Shown: positions 1-10,843, counted from the first letter of the stretch. The stretch: DNA of 24,296 nt from Bordetella parapertussis (GCA_945883615.1 CAMCYB010000029.1:1-24296); one strand, 5' to 3'. The notes: generated by a model from the sequence alone, not told the origin. Numbers and translations are program-made.

Positions 1-1360
<1,360 letters not shown>

Positions 1361-1380
1361 ATTTAATCACTTGAATAATG

Positions 1381-1416
1381 AAAAAAAACGGCTTGGGGCG
1401 TAAGCCCGGCAAGCCG
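1381..1416 (-). terminator. Intrinsic terminator after hflC
   Basis: On the minus strand the arms CGGCTTG (1410-1416) and CAAGCCG (1389-1395) pair over 7 bp. A further GGGC/GCCC stem sits inside them (1404-1407 with 1396-1399) around a TTAC loop. Eight T residues follow directly (complement of 1381-1388). This is a textbook Rho-independent terminator pointing in the direction of hflC transcription. It lies 71 nt past the hflC stop and about 20 nt before the hisZ start codon. Confidence 0.9.
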
Positions 1417-1487
1417 CCGTATAAATAAAAACTTACTCCAAAGTATAGCGCGTCAAAGAGCTTTAAGTGAGCACGCTAAACTGAAAA

Positions 1488-2363
1488 TCACTTGACATCA
1501 GGAGACTTTAAGTATTTAAAGAAGTCAGAACTGGGATCAACCACCATAGTGTTGCCCGCTTGACCAAATGCTGCCTTGTAGCCCTCTAAGCTTTTGTAAA
1601 AACTATAGAACTCAGCATCTGCACCATACGCAGAAGCGTAAAGCTGTGCTGCAGAGGCATCGCCCTCACCCATAACGGCTTGCGCTTTACCATATGCTTC
1701 AGCCAAAATCTGTTGTCTCTGACGATCTGCCGCAGCGCGAATCTTTTCGCCTTCGGCTGAACCGATCGAGCGTAATTCGTTGGCAGCACGAATACGTTCA
1801 GATTCCATACGCCGATAAACTGATTCAGCAATTTCAGGGGCAAATTCAATGCGTTTTAACCGAACGTCAACAATATCAACGCCTAAGGGCTTAGCACGCT
1901 CACCCACTTTTGTTAACACTTCTGCCATGATGATGTCACGCTCTAAAGCCACCACGTCTTTAACGGTGCGAATGTTAACAGAGGCATTCAATGCATCGCG
2001 AATTTGAGCCTGCAAACGCTCCCCTGCAGCACGCTCATTACCACCGAAAGTAACATAATATAAGCGTGGGTCTGAAATGCGCCACTTTACAAAAGAATCA
2101 ATCAACAGATTCTTTTTCTCTGACGTTTGAATACGCTCAGCCTCTTGCACATCGATCGTTAAAAGGCGACGGTCAAGAAACACCACATTTTGAAAAGGCG
2201 GCGGTAATTTAAAATACAAACCAGGTTCTGTGATCACGCGCCTGACTTCACCCAAGGCGAAAACCATAGCAAAGTCTCGTTCACGAACAATAAACATCGT
2301 GGTTGAAAGTGTGCCTATAAGCAACGCGATAGCAACCAAAACGCCAATAATACGATTACTCAT
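1488..2363 (-). CDS. hflC: HflC, membrane SPFH/band-7 protein of the HflKC complex
   Basis: HflC and HflK form a large inner-membrane cage that surrounds and modulates the FtsH protease. The 291 aa protein has one N-terminal membrane segment at about residues 4-25 (IIGVLVAIALLIGTL...), then an SPFH/band-7 (PHB) domain to about residue 190. A charged, Ala/Glu/Arg-rich coiled-coil stretch (ESERIRAANELRSIGSAEGE region) follows. This order is standard for HflC. The start is well supported: the upstream hflK stop codon is embedded in a strong Shine-Dalgarno sequence (TAAGGAG) seven bases before the ATG, which suggests translational coupling. The gap to hflK is only 10 nt. An intrinsic terminator follows the gene. 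Confidence 0.96.
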   Translation of the reverse strand: MSNRIIGVLVAIALLIGTLSTTMFIVRERDFAMVFALGEVRRVITEPGLYFKLPPPFQNVVFLDRRLLTIDVQEAERIQTSEKKNLLIDSFVKWRISDPRLYYVTFGGNERAAGERLQAQIRDALNASVNIRTVKDVVALERDIIMAEVLTKVGERAKPLGVDIVDVRLKRIEFAPEIAESVYRRMESERIRAANELRSIGSAEGEKIRAAADRQRQQILAEAYGKAQAVMGEGDASAAQLYASAYGADAEFYSFYKSLEGYKAAFGQAGNTMVVDPSSDFFKYLKSPDVK

Positions 2364-2373
2364 TTAGTTCTCC

Positions 2374-3714
2374 TTAGCGTGCCGTACGATCGCGAGATAA
2401 AGCATTTGACCCATTATTTTGTTGCAGGGTCGGCCTTAATGGCGAAGTGTTCAGCGCGTTATTAATGCCACCATCATTAGACATACCCGTGGTATTTTTT
2501 GCACCCGTGGTGTTAGACGCCCCATTCATGCTTGAAGTATTACCACTATTGCTTTGAGATGTTTGTTGCATAATTTTGTCGATTGGTAAATACAACATAT
2601 TGTTGCTGCTGCTGGTATCAACAAAAATCTTACTGGCTTGGGTGTACATTTGTTGCATTGTTTCGAGATACATACGCTCACGTAAAACAACAGGTGCTTG
2701 CTTATATACAGTTAAAACACTACTGAAACGTGCGGTATCACCCGTTGCATCGCCGATTACCTTAGCGCGATAACCTTCTGCTTGCTCAGCCATACGTGAA
2801 GCTTGACCACGTGCTAACGGAACAACCTGGTTAGCATAAGCCTGGCCTTCGTTGATTTGACGCTCTTGATCTTGACCTGCCTTAATGGCATCATCAAAAG
2901 CAGCTTGTACTTGCTCGGGCGGCTGTACGTTTTGAATGGCCACGCTACTAACCAAAATACCTGTTTGGTAACGATCAAGAATTTTCTGCATGAGTTTTTC
3001 AACTTCAGAGGCAACTAATGTACGACCCTCGTATAAGATGAAGTCCATTTTGCGGCCACCGACAATTTCACGCATTGCCGTTTGTGCTGCTTGCTGAACC
3101 GACTCATCAGGATCACGCGTTTTAAATAAATAGTCAGGCGCACCGTCGGCTTTCACACGATACTGAACCACAAACTGAACATCAACAATGTTTTCATCTT
3201 CTGTGAGCATCAAGGCTTCGGGGGCAACCTTACTGCGAGCATTCCCCCTAAAACCGATTTCAAAGGTTCTGAGCTGTGACACGTTGACTAATTCGTCTTG
3301 CTGAAAAGGGAACGGCATACGCCATTGAAAACCAGCTTGGGATGTGCTTTTATACTTACCAAATTGAGTGATGACACCCACTTGACCCTCTTGCACAATA
3401 AAAAAACCACTGGCTAGCCAAATCAATAAAGCGGCTGCGACAACAACACCGAAACCAACCTTAGTTTGTTTAGGGGTAACACCGCCACCAAAACCACTGC
3501 CACCGCCAGAATTAGGTGGGTTTGGCCGGCCACCACCGCGCCGCCCCCCGAATAAGTTATTTAGGCGTTTATTAAAATCGCGCCAAACTTGATCTAGGTC
3601 TGGGGGGCCGCCCGAATTAGGACGACGAGGGGGTTGTTGATCATTTTTTTGATCGCTAGAGCCACGACCCCAACCGGGGTCATTTAAATTAAACATTTTA
3701 TGGAGAAATCGCAT
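2374..3714 (-). CDS. hflK: HflK, membrane SPFH/band-7 protein of the HflKC complex
   Basis: HflK is the partner of HflC in the FtsH-regulating membrane complex. The 446 aa protein has a Gly/Pro/Asn-rich cytoplasmic N-terminus (residues 1-85, with NDPGWGRG near residue 11). One membrane segment covers about 86-106 (VGFGVVVAAALLIWLASGFF), followed by an SPFH/band-7 domain and a coiled-coil region. The last 64 residues are an unusual Asn/Ser/Thr-rich low-complexity tail containing NTTGAKNTTG. The ATG at 3712-3714 lies inside the end of hflX (17 nt overlap) and has AGGA just upstream. A second in-frame ATG at 3694-3696 would remove six residues and cannot be excluded, but it has no purine-rich site. 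The overlap implies coupling to hflX. Confidence 0.95.
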   Translation of the reverse strand: MRFLHKMFNLNDPGWGRGSSDQKNDQQPPRRPNSGGPPDLDQVWRDFNKRLNNLFGGRRGGGRPNPPNSGGGSGFGGGVTPKQTKVGFGVVVAAALLIWLASGFFIVQEGQVGVITQFGKYKSTSQAGFQWRMPFPFQQDELVNVSQLRTFEIGFRGNARSKVAPEALMLTEDENIVDVQFVVQYRVKADGAPDYLFKTRDPDESVQQAAQTAMREIVGGRKMDFILYEGRTLVASEVEKLMQKILDRYQTGILVSSVAIQNVQPPEQVQAAFDDAIKAGQDQERQINEGQAYANQVVPLARGQASRMAEQAEGYRAKVIGDATGDTARFSSVLTVYKQAPVVLRERMYLETMQQMYTQASKIFVDTSSSNNMLYLPIDKIMQQTSQSNSGNTSSMNGASNTTGAKNTTGMSNDGGINNALNTSPLRPTLQQNNGSNALSRDRTAR

Positions 3715-4786
3715 GGGTTCCTACCGTTGAGGCATACTCGGATATCGTTTGACGTAATAAATCTAAGCCTAGACGCTCGCGCGCACTAACAGAGACCTTA
3801 GTAATCGTACCATGGCTATCGCGCTCAATTCTTGGGTCAAGAGCAAGGGTATCAATTTTGTTATAAACGCGAATCTGTGGTACCGACCCCGCCCCAATTT
3901 CGTTAAGCACGCGATCAACCTCACTGATTTGCTCGTCTCGCTGTGGGCTGGCAGCATCAACAACGTGCAGAATCAAATCGGCGTGCACGGCCTCGTCTAG
4001 TGTTGCTTGAAAAGCGGCTATAACGGTATGAGGTAAATCGCGAATAAAACCGACTGTATCTGACAACACAATTTGCCCCGCACCTTCAACCCAAAGTCGC
4101 CTTGTGGTGGTGTCAAGCGTCGCAAAAAGTTGGTCAGCGGCGTACGCATCAGACTGGGTTAAAGCATTAAATAGGGTCGACTTACCGGCGTTGGTATAGC
4201 CCACGAGCGACACAGATAATGTTGTACCCCTCGCTCGTGCGCGGCGTTGGGTGTGTCGCTGACGCTGTAATTTTGCTAAGCGTTCCTTAAGATAGCGCAC
4301 TTTGTCGCCGATGATTCGACGGTCCATTTCAAGTTGTGACTCGCCCGGACCACGCATGCCTATACCGCCGCGTTGACGCTCTAAGTGCGACCACATGCGG
4401 GTTAATCTTGTAGCCAAGTGTTGTAGTTGCGCTAACTCAACCTGCAACTGCCCTTCGTGGCTTTTTGCTCGCAAAGCAAAAATATCAAGAATTAATGCAA
4501 CCCGGTCAACCACCCGAAGATTGATTTCACGTTCTAAATTACGTTGCTGTGCAGGTGACAGTGGTTGATCAAACAATACAACATCAGCTTCACTACTTTT
4601 GGCCAAGGCAACAGCTTCTTCTACTTTACCAGTACCGATGTAATAAGCCGCATCAGGACGATCTCGCTTGGCTGTGAGGGTGGCTACTATTTCAGCCCCG
4701 GCGCCGCGCGCCAGCATTTCAAATTCATCGTAATGGGCTGCGTAATCAGGGTTGCCCATGTCAACGCCAATCATCATTACACGCAT
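3698..4786 (-). CDS. hflX: GTPase HflX, ribosome-associated
   Basis: HflX is a conserved GTPase that binds the 50S subunit and splits stalled ribosomes under stress. The 362 aa protein shows the N-terminal HflX domain ending in GIGMRGPGESQLEMDRR (residues 141-157), a basic coiled-coil linker, and a full G domain. G1 is GYTNAGKST (196-204), the switch region LFATLDTT is at about 220-227, G3 is DTVGFI (243-248), G4 is NKID (309-312) and G5 is SAR (334-336). It is shorter than E. coli HflX (426 aa), mainly because the C-terminal region ends soon after the G domain. The ATG at 4784-4786 has only a weak ribosome binding site. The gene follows hfq, as in many proteobacteria, but an intrinsic terminator lies between them. 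Confidence 0.95.
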   Translation of the reverse strand: MRVMMIGVDMGNPDYAAHYDEFEMLARGAGAEIVATLTAKRDRPDAAYYIGTGKVEEAVALAKSSEADVVLFDQPLSPAQQRNLEREINLRVVDRVALILDIFALRAKSHEGQLQVELAQLQHLATRLTRMWSHLERQRGGIGMRGPGESQLEMDRRIIGDKVRYLKERLAKLQRQRHTQRRARARGTTLSVSLVGYTNAGKSTLFNALTQSDAYAADQLFATLDTTTRRLWVEGAGQIVLSDTVGFIRDLPHTVIAAFQATLDEAVHADLILHVVDAASPQRDEQISEVDRVLNEIGAGSVPQIRVYNKIDTLALDPRIERDSHGTITKVSVSARERLGLDLLRQTISEYASTVGTHAISP

Positions 4787-4819
4787 GGTGTCATCTTTAG
4801 TTGTCTTGTCATATACTTT

Positions 4820-4856
4820 AAAAAAAATGCCCGCTTGAGCACAATACCCAGCGGGC
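4820..4856 (-). terminator. Intrinsic terminator between hfq and hflX
   Basis: On the minus strand GCCCGCT (4850-4856) pairs with AGCGGGC (4829-4835) over 7 GC-rich bp, with a 14 nt loop. One A and then eight T residues follow (complement of 4820-4827). It starts about 20 nt after the hfq stop and ends about 34 nt before the hflX start, so it should separate hfq from hflX transcription at least partly. No convincing promoter is visible in the short stretch between it and hflX. Confidence 0.85.
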
Positions 4857-4876
4857 TAACTCACTTACACTGAAGT

Positions 4877-5119
4877 TTATTCTGCAGATTCAGAATCTTC
4901 AGTGGTCAAATTTACAGCCCGTGCAGGCACGACTGTTGAAATGGCGTGTTTGTAAACCATTTGAGTCACAGTATTACGCAGCAAAACCACGTACTGATCA
5001 AATGATTCAACTTGCCCTTGCAATTTAATACCGTTGACTAAATAAATAGATACGGGAATATGTTCCTTGCGTAAGGCGTTTAGGAAGGGATCTTGCAGCA
5101 TTTGCCCCTTATTACTCAT
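4877..5119 (-). CDS. hfq: RNA chaperone Hfq
   Basis: Hfq is the hexameric Sm-like protein that pairs small RNAs with mRNAs. The 80 aa product has the Sm1 segment ([20 protein letters not shown]) and the Sm2 signature YKHAIST with Lys57-His58. Around the proximal RNA-binding face it has Gln9-Asp10 and FDQY (Tyr where E. coli has Phe42). The rim patch reads RKEH rather than the E. coli RRER, so it keeps a basic character with one His. The C-terminal tail is short and acidic (DSESAE). A GGAG sequence lies seven bases before the ATG. The upstream gap to hisC is 123 nt, longer than elsewhere in the string, so hfq may have its own promoter there. A terminator follows. Confidence 0.97.
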   Translation of the reverse strand: MSNKGQMLQDPFLNALRKEHIPVSIYLVNGIKLQGQVESFDQYVVLLRNTVTQMVYKHAISTVVPARAVNLTTEDSESAE

Positions 5120-5211
5120 TGACTGACTCCGGCAGATTGTTATTGATTTGCACTTTTGTGCCCGTATACCATTTTACTCGTTAATTCATTCAGGTGACGC
5201 GTAGTTAAAAC

Positions 5212-5224
5212 GTAAATAATTTAC
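5212..5224. promoter_or_regulatory. Short AT-rich palindrome upstream of hfq
   Basis: GTAAATAATTTAC is a perfect inverted repeat (6 bp arms around one base) in the 123 nt gap between hisC and hfq, about 93 nt before the hfq start codon. It could be an operator or simply chance in an AT-rich spacer. No clear sigma-70 promoter with two good boxes was found beside it, although a TAAAAT hexamer occurs closer to hfq. Confidence 0.2.
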
Positions 5225-5242
5225 CTGTTGTGTTGAAGGCCA

Positions 5243-6322
5243 TTATTTTAAACGGCTTAAAATTAACTCAATACAGTCACTCAGACGCTTACATTGGTCA
5301 AAAGTTCCGACGGTTATGCGAACAAACTCACTTATTCTGGGTAAGTTGAAGTGGCGTATCAAAATGGCATGATCTCTTAGCCGTTGAGTCAACTCTAAAC
5401 CACTTATTTGTTGATGCCGCGCAAACACAAAGTTGGTTTTTGAAGGTAAGACTTCAAAACCTAATGTCGTTAAATCTTGAGTTAATTGTTCACGTGCTGC
5501 AATGACCTGTTGCGTTGCCCATTCAAAATAAGCCTGATCTTCAATTGCTGCCGCAGCACCGACTTGTGCAAGATGATCGAGTGGGTATGAATTGAAACTA
5601 TCTTTCACGCGATTAAGCGCATCAATCAAGCCTGCTTGCCCGAGCGCGTAGCCCACACGCATACCCGCCAAAGATTTTGATTTTGAAAGCGTATGAACCA
5701 CCAATAGGTTTGGAAACTCGGCTACTAAAGGTGCGGCAGATTCGCAACCAAAATCAACATACGCTTCGTCAACCAAAACCACGCAGTGTGGATTAGCTTG
5801 CACAATACTTTTTACTTGATTAAGCGTTAGGGCTCGACCCGTTGGTGCGTTAGGGTTTGGAAAAATAATGCCCGCCGCCCCCGCAGAAGCCTCACCCATG
5901 TAATGTAATGGATCAATGCAAAACTGTTCATCTAAGGCAACACGTTTAAAAGTAATGCCGTATAAACCACAATAAACAGGGTAGAAACTATAAGTTATAT
6001 CGGGAAATAATAATGACCCAGGGCGCCTAAAGAAAGCAAAAAAAGCGTGGGCTAACACCTCATCAGAGCCATTTCCAACAAAAACCTGATCAGGCTGCAA
6101 GCTATATTGTTTGGCTACGGCCTGCCGCAAGCGTGTCGCACTTGAATCGGGGTAAAGACGCAATTGATCATTAATCGCCTCGTGCATCGCCGCTTGCGCT
6201 TTAGGCGAGGGGCCGTAAGGGTGTTCGTTAGAATTGAGCTTTAATAACCCTTCGACCTTAGGCTGCTCACCAGGCGTGTAAGGTTTTAATTCAGCAATAC
6301 CTGGGCTCCAGAGGCTATTCAT
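5243..6322 (-). CDS. hisC: Histidinol-phosphate aminotransferase
   Basis: HisC is a PLP-dependent fold-type I aminotransferase. It interconverts imidazole-acetol phosphate and histidinol phosphate in histidine synthesis. The 359 aa sequence shows the N-terminal LNSNEHPYGPS, NPNAPTG (156-162) and VDEAY (184-188) with the PLP-binding Asp. It also shows TLSKSKSLAGMRVG with the probable Schiff-base Lys at residue 214. Length and motifs fit HisC well; activity on related aromatic substrates is possible, as in some HisC paralogues. The ATG at 6320-6322 starts 6 nt after the der stop, so the two are likely translated from the same mRNA. Its placement between der and hfq, away from a his operon, suggests it may be a second copy or a relocated gene. 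Confidence 0.93.
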   Translation of the reverse strand: MNSLWSPGIAELKPYTPGEQPKVEGLLKLNSNEHPYGPSPKAQAAMHEAINDQLRLYPDSSATRLRQAVAKQYSLQPDQVFVGNGSDEVLAHAFFAFFRRPGSLLFPDITYSFYPVYCGLYGITFKRVALDEQFCIDPLHYMGEASAGAAGIIFPNPNAPTGRALTLNQVKSIVQANPHCVVLVDEAYVDFGCESAAPLVAEFPNLLVVHTLSKSKSLAGMRVGYALGQAGLIDALNRVKDSFNSYPLDHLAQVGAAAAIEDQAYFEWATQQVIAAREQLTQDLTTLGFEVLPSKTNFVFARHQQISGLELTQRLRDHAILIRHFNLPRISEFVRITVGTFDQCKRLSDCIELILSRLK

Positions 6323-6328
6323 AAGCTG

Positions 6329-7720
6329 TTAATCGACGTAAGGGTTAAAAGAAGATTTGAATTCAATACGTAAGGGGGTGCCCGCCAATTCAAAAGCATC
6401 ACGAAAACGTGTTTCTAAGAACCGACGATAACTGTCTGAAATAGAATCAAGCGCATTACCGTGAATAATAACCAAGGGTGGGTTTTGCCCACCTTGATGA
6501 GCGTAACGCATTTTGGGCCTAAAAATACCCTTACGAGGTGGGGGTTGTTGCTCAACAGCCTCTTGTAATATGCGAGTCAATTTAGGCGTTGATAAGTTGG
6601 CAAACGCAGCGGCATGAGCCACGTTCACTGATTTAATCACTAAATTGATACCCTGACCTCGTATTGCAGAAATGTAGTGCAACTTTGCAAACGATAAAAA
6701 ACGCAACTTACGATCAAAGTCACGCTGAATGCGCTCACGTTGCTCTGGGGTGGTACCGTCCCACTTATTGATGGCGACGACTAAAGCTCGACCTGTTTCG
6801 AGCACAAAACCTGCGATGTGCGCGTCTTGGTCTGAAATTTCTTGTTGCGCATCAAGCATTAATAAAACCACGTTACAAGCCTCAATGGCTTGTAGAGTCT
6901 TAATGACTGAAAATTTTTCAATCGCTTCAAATACTTTTCCACGCTTACGTAAACCAGCGGTGTCAATCAGCGTGTAAAGTTTGCCCTCGCGCTCGAACTC
7001 AATTTCAATGGCATCACGGGTTGTGCCCGGCATATCGTAAGCAATAACCCGATTTTCACCGACCAAAGTATTAATAAGAGTTGATTTGCCCACATTAGGG
7101 CGACCCACAATTGCCAACTTAATACGATGCGTGGGTTCATCTTCTGGGTTTTCAATTGGCGTGCCCTCAACCAAAGCGCCCTCTTCTGCAAAATCAGGTT
7201 CGAGCTCAGGCACAGGCTCAGGGGCAAAGGGCAGCAATGCGTCTTCAATTAACTGAACCACACCGTCACCGTGTGCAGCTGAAATGGCGTGCGGTGTACC
7301 TAAGCCCAGCTCATGAAACTCAGCAATAGTTGGGCCATGCCGCATGCCTTCAGCTTTGTTGACACACAAAACAACCTTTTGACCTGATTTACGCAGCAAA
7401 CGTGCAATATCGTGATCGTGTGCGTTGATGCCTGACCGCGCGTCAACTAAGAAAATAACGATATCTGACTCAGCAATAGCTTGCTCGGTTTGCTTTGCCA
7501 TATGAGGCAAAATTCCGGTTTTCGTCACAGGCTCAAAACCACCTGTATCAACGACTAAAAAAGGGACTTCACCCACCCGACCTTCGCCGTAATGACGATC
7601 GCGTGTTAAACCCGCATAGTCAGCAACAAGGGCCGCACGCGAACGTGTTAAGCGGTTAAAAAGGGTCGATTTACCGACGTTCGGTCGCCCGACAAGAGAA
7701 ACTACTGGTTTATACGCCAC
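6329..7720 (-). CDS. der: Ribosome-assembly GTPase Der (EngA)
   Basis: Der has two tandem G domains and a C-terminal KH-like domain, and is needed for 50S subunit maturation. G domain 1 has [14 protein letters not shown] and NKAEG. G domain 2 has a second [19 protein letters not shown] and NKWD. The KH-like end includes [13 protein letters not shown] and [11 protein letters not shown]. The start chosen is the GTG at 7718-7720, giving [14 protein letters not shown] (463 aa), which matches the usual Der N-terminus and begins 4 nt after the bamB stop. The frame stays open to a TTG at 7736-7738 inside bamB, which would add six residues that the family does not have. Neither start has a strong ribosome binding site, so translation is probably coupled to bamB. 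Confidence 0.95.
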   Translation of the reverse strand: MAYKPVVSLVGRPNVGKSTLFNRLTRSRAALVADYAGLTRDRHYGEGRVGEVPFLVVDTGGFEPVTKTGILPHMAKQTEQAIAESDIVIFLVDARSGINAHDHDIARLLRKSGQKVVLCVNKAEGMRHGPTIAEFHELGLGTPHAISAAHGDGVVQLIEDALLPFAPEPVPELEPDFAEEGALVEGTPIENPEDEPTHRIKLAIVGRPNVGKSTLINTLVGENRVIAYDMPGTTRDAIEIEFEREGKLYTLIDTAGLRKRGKVFEAIEKFSVIKTLQAIEACNVVLLMLDAQQEISDQDAHIAGFVLETGRALVVAINKWDGTTPEQRERIQRDFDRKLRFLSFAKLHYISAIRGQGINLVIKSVNVAHAAAFANLSTPKLTRILQEAVEQQPPPRKGIFRPKMRYAHQGGQNPPLVIIHGNALDSISDSYRRFLETRFRDAFELAGTPLRIEFKSSFNPYVD

Positions 7721-7724
7721 AGAA

Positions 7725-8891
7725 TTACTTAAGCTCAATCATGACTAGGCTACTGTCGCCTGTCTGTAATAAGACACCACGTGAAGTCGTTTGAGCTTGA
7801 GCAAACATTGCCCCACCCGACAACGCCAGTCGCGCCGCAAATTCACCTGAACTTGCAGACAGCACATGGGCATACCCTTCAAAATCACCTACTACAACAT
7901 ATTGTCCCGTTGAAGCAGGCGCTGTGACGCGACGATTTCGCAACCCATCTTGACGCCAGACTTTTGCGCCATCAGCAGTAGCAAATGCTGCAACGTTATC
8001 GCGCGCATCGGGTGAATAAGTGTTTTTGGCGTCAATAGCCATGCCAGCTGAACTCGAAAAATCTTGAGCCCAAATAACGCGGCCCCCTTGAGAAATATTA
8101 AAGCAACTGATACGCCCTTGATACGATACAGCGCATAAAAAGTCACCCAGCACAACGGGGGAACCAACCACATCATTAACCCGCTCAAGTTCGCTAGACC
8201 CACGCGGTGCAGCAACGATACCTTCCCAGACGACGCTACCAGCGAGAGGTTCAATCGCCATTAAGCGACCGCCCGGCAACCCCGTAATCACTAAACCTTC
8301 AACGGAAATCATTTGTTGCGCAACGCGTAAAGCCAACGACGGGCCTGGGCGTTGCACGCTCCAGATGCGTTCGCCGTTTGCTGCGTTAAACGCTTGAATA
8401 CGATAATCACCACTGCGCACAACCACCACACCCAAACCAACCCAGGGTTGCACACTTACGTCACTCGTTGCGCGACTTGTCCACTTTATGGCGCCCGCAT
8501 CATCTAGCGCAATAATTTCACCCTCTGGCGTCGCAACAGCAGTGGTTTTGCCATCGCTGCCTGCACCAGCAGATAGCTTTTTTGCAACGGTCATTTTCCA
8601 TTGCACGGCGCCTGTTGCGAGATCAACTTTCGTGACCACACCATCAGCGGAAGCTGCAAAGATTGAGTCACCCACTACCGTAGGCGAAAGACCAAAAGCA
8701 ACGTTGCTGCCAACGGGTGTTCGCCACACAATTTGTGCACTCACACTTGGCTTGAAATCAGCTAACGGCGTGGGCTTGTTGCGGTTGTCGTCAGAGCCAA
8801 ACAAAGAACAACCTGTTACTGTTGAAACAGCGATCAACAGACCAACTAAACGAATACGTAACAGGGTTGATTGATTCAGTGACATACCCAT
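7725..8891 (-). CDS. bamB: Outer-membrane assembly lipoprotein BamB
   Basis: BamB is the beta-propeller lipoprotein of the BAM complex, which inserts beta-barrel proteins into the outer membrane. The 388 aa product has a lipoprotein signal peptide: basic residues RIR, a hydrophobic core [11 protein letters not shown], and a TGC lipobox with the acylated Cys at residue 28. The mature part contains repeated blades of the PQQ-like type with the pattern G-x-x-x-W: GAVQW, GAIKW, GERIW, GSVVW, GRVIW and GAKVW. The annotated ATG at 8889-8891 is 4 nt after the preceding stop; a second ATG two codons later (8883-8885) is equally possible and leaves the signal peptide intact. The gene lies between the yfgM-like gene and der, the standard order in betaproteobacteria. 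Confidence 0.94.
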   Translation of the reverse strand: MGMSLNQSTLLRIRLVGLLIAVSTVTGCSLFGSDDNRNKPTPLADFKPSVSAQIVWRTPVGSNVAFGLSPTVVGDSIFAASADGVVTKVDLATGAVQWKMTVAKKLSAGAGSDGKTTAVATPEGEIIALDDAGAIKWTSRATSDVSVQPWVGLGVVVVRSGDYRIQAFNAANGERIWSVQRPGPSLALRVAQQMISVEGLVITGLPGGRLMAIEPLAGSVVWEGIVAAPRGSSELERVNDVVGSPVVLGDFLCAVSYQGRISCFNISQGGRVIWAQDFSSSAGMAIDAKNTYSPDARDNVAAFATADGAKVWRQDGLRNRRVTAPASTGQYVVVGDFEGYAHVLSASSGEFAARLALSGGAMFAQAQTTSRGVLLQTGDSSLVMIELK

Positions 8892-8895
8892 ATTT

Positions 8896-9528
8896 TTATC
8901 GACCTAATGAATCAAGTTTAAGCTGAAGCACTGGCGACAACGGGTTGTCTAAACCAATTAAAGTTAGTGTTTTTGTCCAGGCTTGTTGAGCTTGCTCGGC
9001 GTTACCTTGTGCAGCGTATATATCACCCCGCCTGTCTAAAAATAAGGCCTCAAAAGGTATGGGTGGGTTTGACAATAGTGCCAACGCTTGATCATATTTC
9101 TTTTGATCAAGAAATAAGCCTGCTAATCGCAATTGTGCCACGGGCACAAGTGCTGGATGATTGCTTTTTACCAACCATTCAAGCTGGTCTTGAGCGGCGG
9201 TCATATTTTGTTGCGTTTCAAATGCAGAAGCCGCAAACAACGCTGCACGCGCAGCATAATCAGTAGCGCCAAAATCTTTTCTTAACGTTTCCATAGCGGC
9301 CATAATGCGGGCCGCTGAGTCGGCTGAAGGCTGTTGGCTTGCCAACTCGACCGCATCAAAATAACCCCGCGCTTGCTTAGCCTGATTAGTTTGGTAGGCG
9401 GACCAACCTTGCCAAGCCAAAACAGCCACCAAAATAACCACTAAAAACGACATAACTGACATGCCGTATTTATTCCACCAGACACGCATTTGAGCGAGTT
9501 GCTCTTGCTCTTCTAAATCGTAAGCCAT
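8896..9528 (-). CDS. YfgM-like membrane-anchored TPR protein (Sec translocon ancillary)
   Basis: This 210 aa protein has a cytoplasmic N-terminus rich in Glu/Gln (MAYDLEEQEQLAQMRVWW), one membrane segment at about residues 22-42 (GMSVMSFLVVILVAVLAWQGW) and an alpha-helical periplasmic part with TPR-like helices to the end. That layout and the position directly upstream of bamB match the YfgM/tetratricopeptide family. In E. coli, YfgM associates with PpiD and the SecYEG translocon and helps pass proteins to periplasmic chaperones. The function here is carried over by family resemblance and synteny. It starts at an ATG (9526-9528) 16 nt after hisS and ends 4 nt before bamB. Confidence 0.88.
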   Translation of the reverse strand: MAYDLEEQEQLAQMRVWWNKYGMSVMSFLVVILVAVLAWQGWSAYQTNQAKQARGYFDAVELASQQPSADSAARIMAAMETLRKDFGATDYAARAALFAASAFETQQNMTAAQDQLEWLVKSNHPALVPVAQLRLAGLFLDQKKYDQALALLSNPPIPFEALFLDRRGDIYAAQGNAEQAQQAWTKTLTLIGLDNPLSPVLQLKLDSLGR

Positions 9529-9544
9529 TGCTTAAACCTTAAAC

Positions 9545-10843
9545 TTAAATATTACTTTGTATAAAATCAACCAATTGTTCAAGTGCAACGGTCTGTTGAC
9601 CCACTTTGGCCCCATCAACCAACTCAGATTTCGCCCTTAAAACCTTAACAGACGCAACACCTTGCGCGAGCTCATCGCTTGCTAGAATAACCGCAATTTC
9701 AGCCCCACTCGAATCAGCTCGTTTAAATTGTGACTTGAAGCTAGTTTGGCCGGCATGCATGATCACCGTTATGCCTGCATCGCGCAAACGTTCACTGACA
9801 CGCACAGCCTCTTTTTGAGCTAACTCGCCCTGATGAACGATATAAACTTGGCATTCAGGCTCAGCTGTTAGTGTGACACATTGCGACCATAAATCAATGA
9901 GTCGCTCAATACCAAATGCCATGCCCACCGCTGGCGCTGCGCGCCCACCCAGCATTTCAATTAAACCATCGTAACGCCCGCCACCACAAACAGTCGCTTG
10001 AGCGCCTAAACGATCTGTAACCCATTCAAATACTGTTAAGTTGTAGTAATCAAGCCCACGAACCATACGTGGGTTGATCACATATGCAATACCTGCATCA
10101 TTAACGCTTTGACACACTGAATCAAAATGCGCACGCGATTCAGTGCCTAAAAAATCAAATAAACGAGGCGCGCCATTGGCCATTTCCTGCATCGTCGGGT
10201 TTTTTGTGTCGAGTACTCTTAACGGATTTGTGTAAAGGCGCCGTAAGCCATCTTCATCTAACACATCTTGGTGTTTTTCTAGGTATTCAATTAAGGCCAC
10301 TCGGTGCGCTAAACGCTCAGCACTTTGCCCCAAAGTATTGAGCTCAAGTGAAATACCTTCTATACCCAACATACGCCAAAGCCGATGAGTCATGATGATC
10401 ATTTCAGCATCAATATCAGGGCCCGCTAAGCCCAGGGCTTCAACATCAAGCTGATGAAACTGACGGTAGCGCCCACGCTGGGGACGTTCATGACGAAATA
10501 CGGGCCCTGAGGTGAAAACTCGCTGGGGTCGATCATATAGAAGATGATGCTCAATTGCCGCCCTCACCACACCCGCGGTGAATTCTGGCCGCAAGGTGAG
10601 TGATTCCCCATTTAGTGCATCGGTAAAGGTATACATCTCTTTTTCAACGATGTCGGTCACTTCGCCAATGCCACGGGTAAATAAACGAGTGTGCTCGAGC
10701 ACAGGGGTTCGAATGTAACGGTAGCCATACAGAGACAACCAATGTGTCAGTATGCCCTCAAGTTTGAGCCAAGTACCTGACGAATCGGGCAACAAATCAT
10801 TCATGCCGCGAACCGCTGTAAGTTTAGAAAAATCTTGTGTCAT
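9545..10843 (-). CDS. hisS: Histidyl-tRNA synthetase
   Basis: HisRS charges tRNA-His with histidine in the cytoplasm. The 432 aa product is a class II synthetase. It shows the N-terminal [17 protein letters not shown] (residues 84-91), a motif 2 loop with [16 protein letters not shown] (116-131), the His-specific RGLDYY (262-267) and GGGRYDGL (287-294). A C-terminal anticodon-binding domain (VYIVHQG onward) follows. Size and motifs are normal. The ATG at 10841-10843 follows ispG by 25 nt without an obvious strong ribosome binding site. It shares this gene string with hisC and hisZ, and hisZ is itself a paralogue of hisS. Confidence 0.97.
   Translation of the reverse strand: MTQDFSKLTAVRGMNDLLPDSSGTWLKLEGILTHWLSLYGYRYIRTPVLEHTRLFTRGIGEVTDIVEKEMYTFTDALNGESLTLRPEFTAGVVRAAIEHHLLYDRPQRVFTSGPVFRHERPQRGRYRQFHQLDVEALGLAGPDIDAEMIIMTHRLWRMLGIEGISLELNTLGQSAERLAHRVALIEYLEKHQDVLDEDGLRRLYTNPLRVLDTKNPTMQEMANGAPRLFDFLGTESRAHFDSVCQSVNDAGIAYVINPRMVRGLDYYNLTVFEWVTDRLGAQATVCGGGRYDGLIEMLGGRAAPAVGMAFGIERLIDLWSQCVTLTAEPECQVYIVHQGELAQKEAVRVSERLRDAGITVIMHAGQTSFKSQFKRADSSGAEIAVILASDELAQGVASVKVLRAKSELVDGAKVGQQTVALEQLVDFIQSNI

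Noticed and set aside
8488..8874. 128-codon plus-strand open frame within bamB
   Set aside because: It is antisense to the clearly coding BamB signal peptide and propeller, shows no recognisable family and has no independent start signals.
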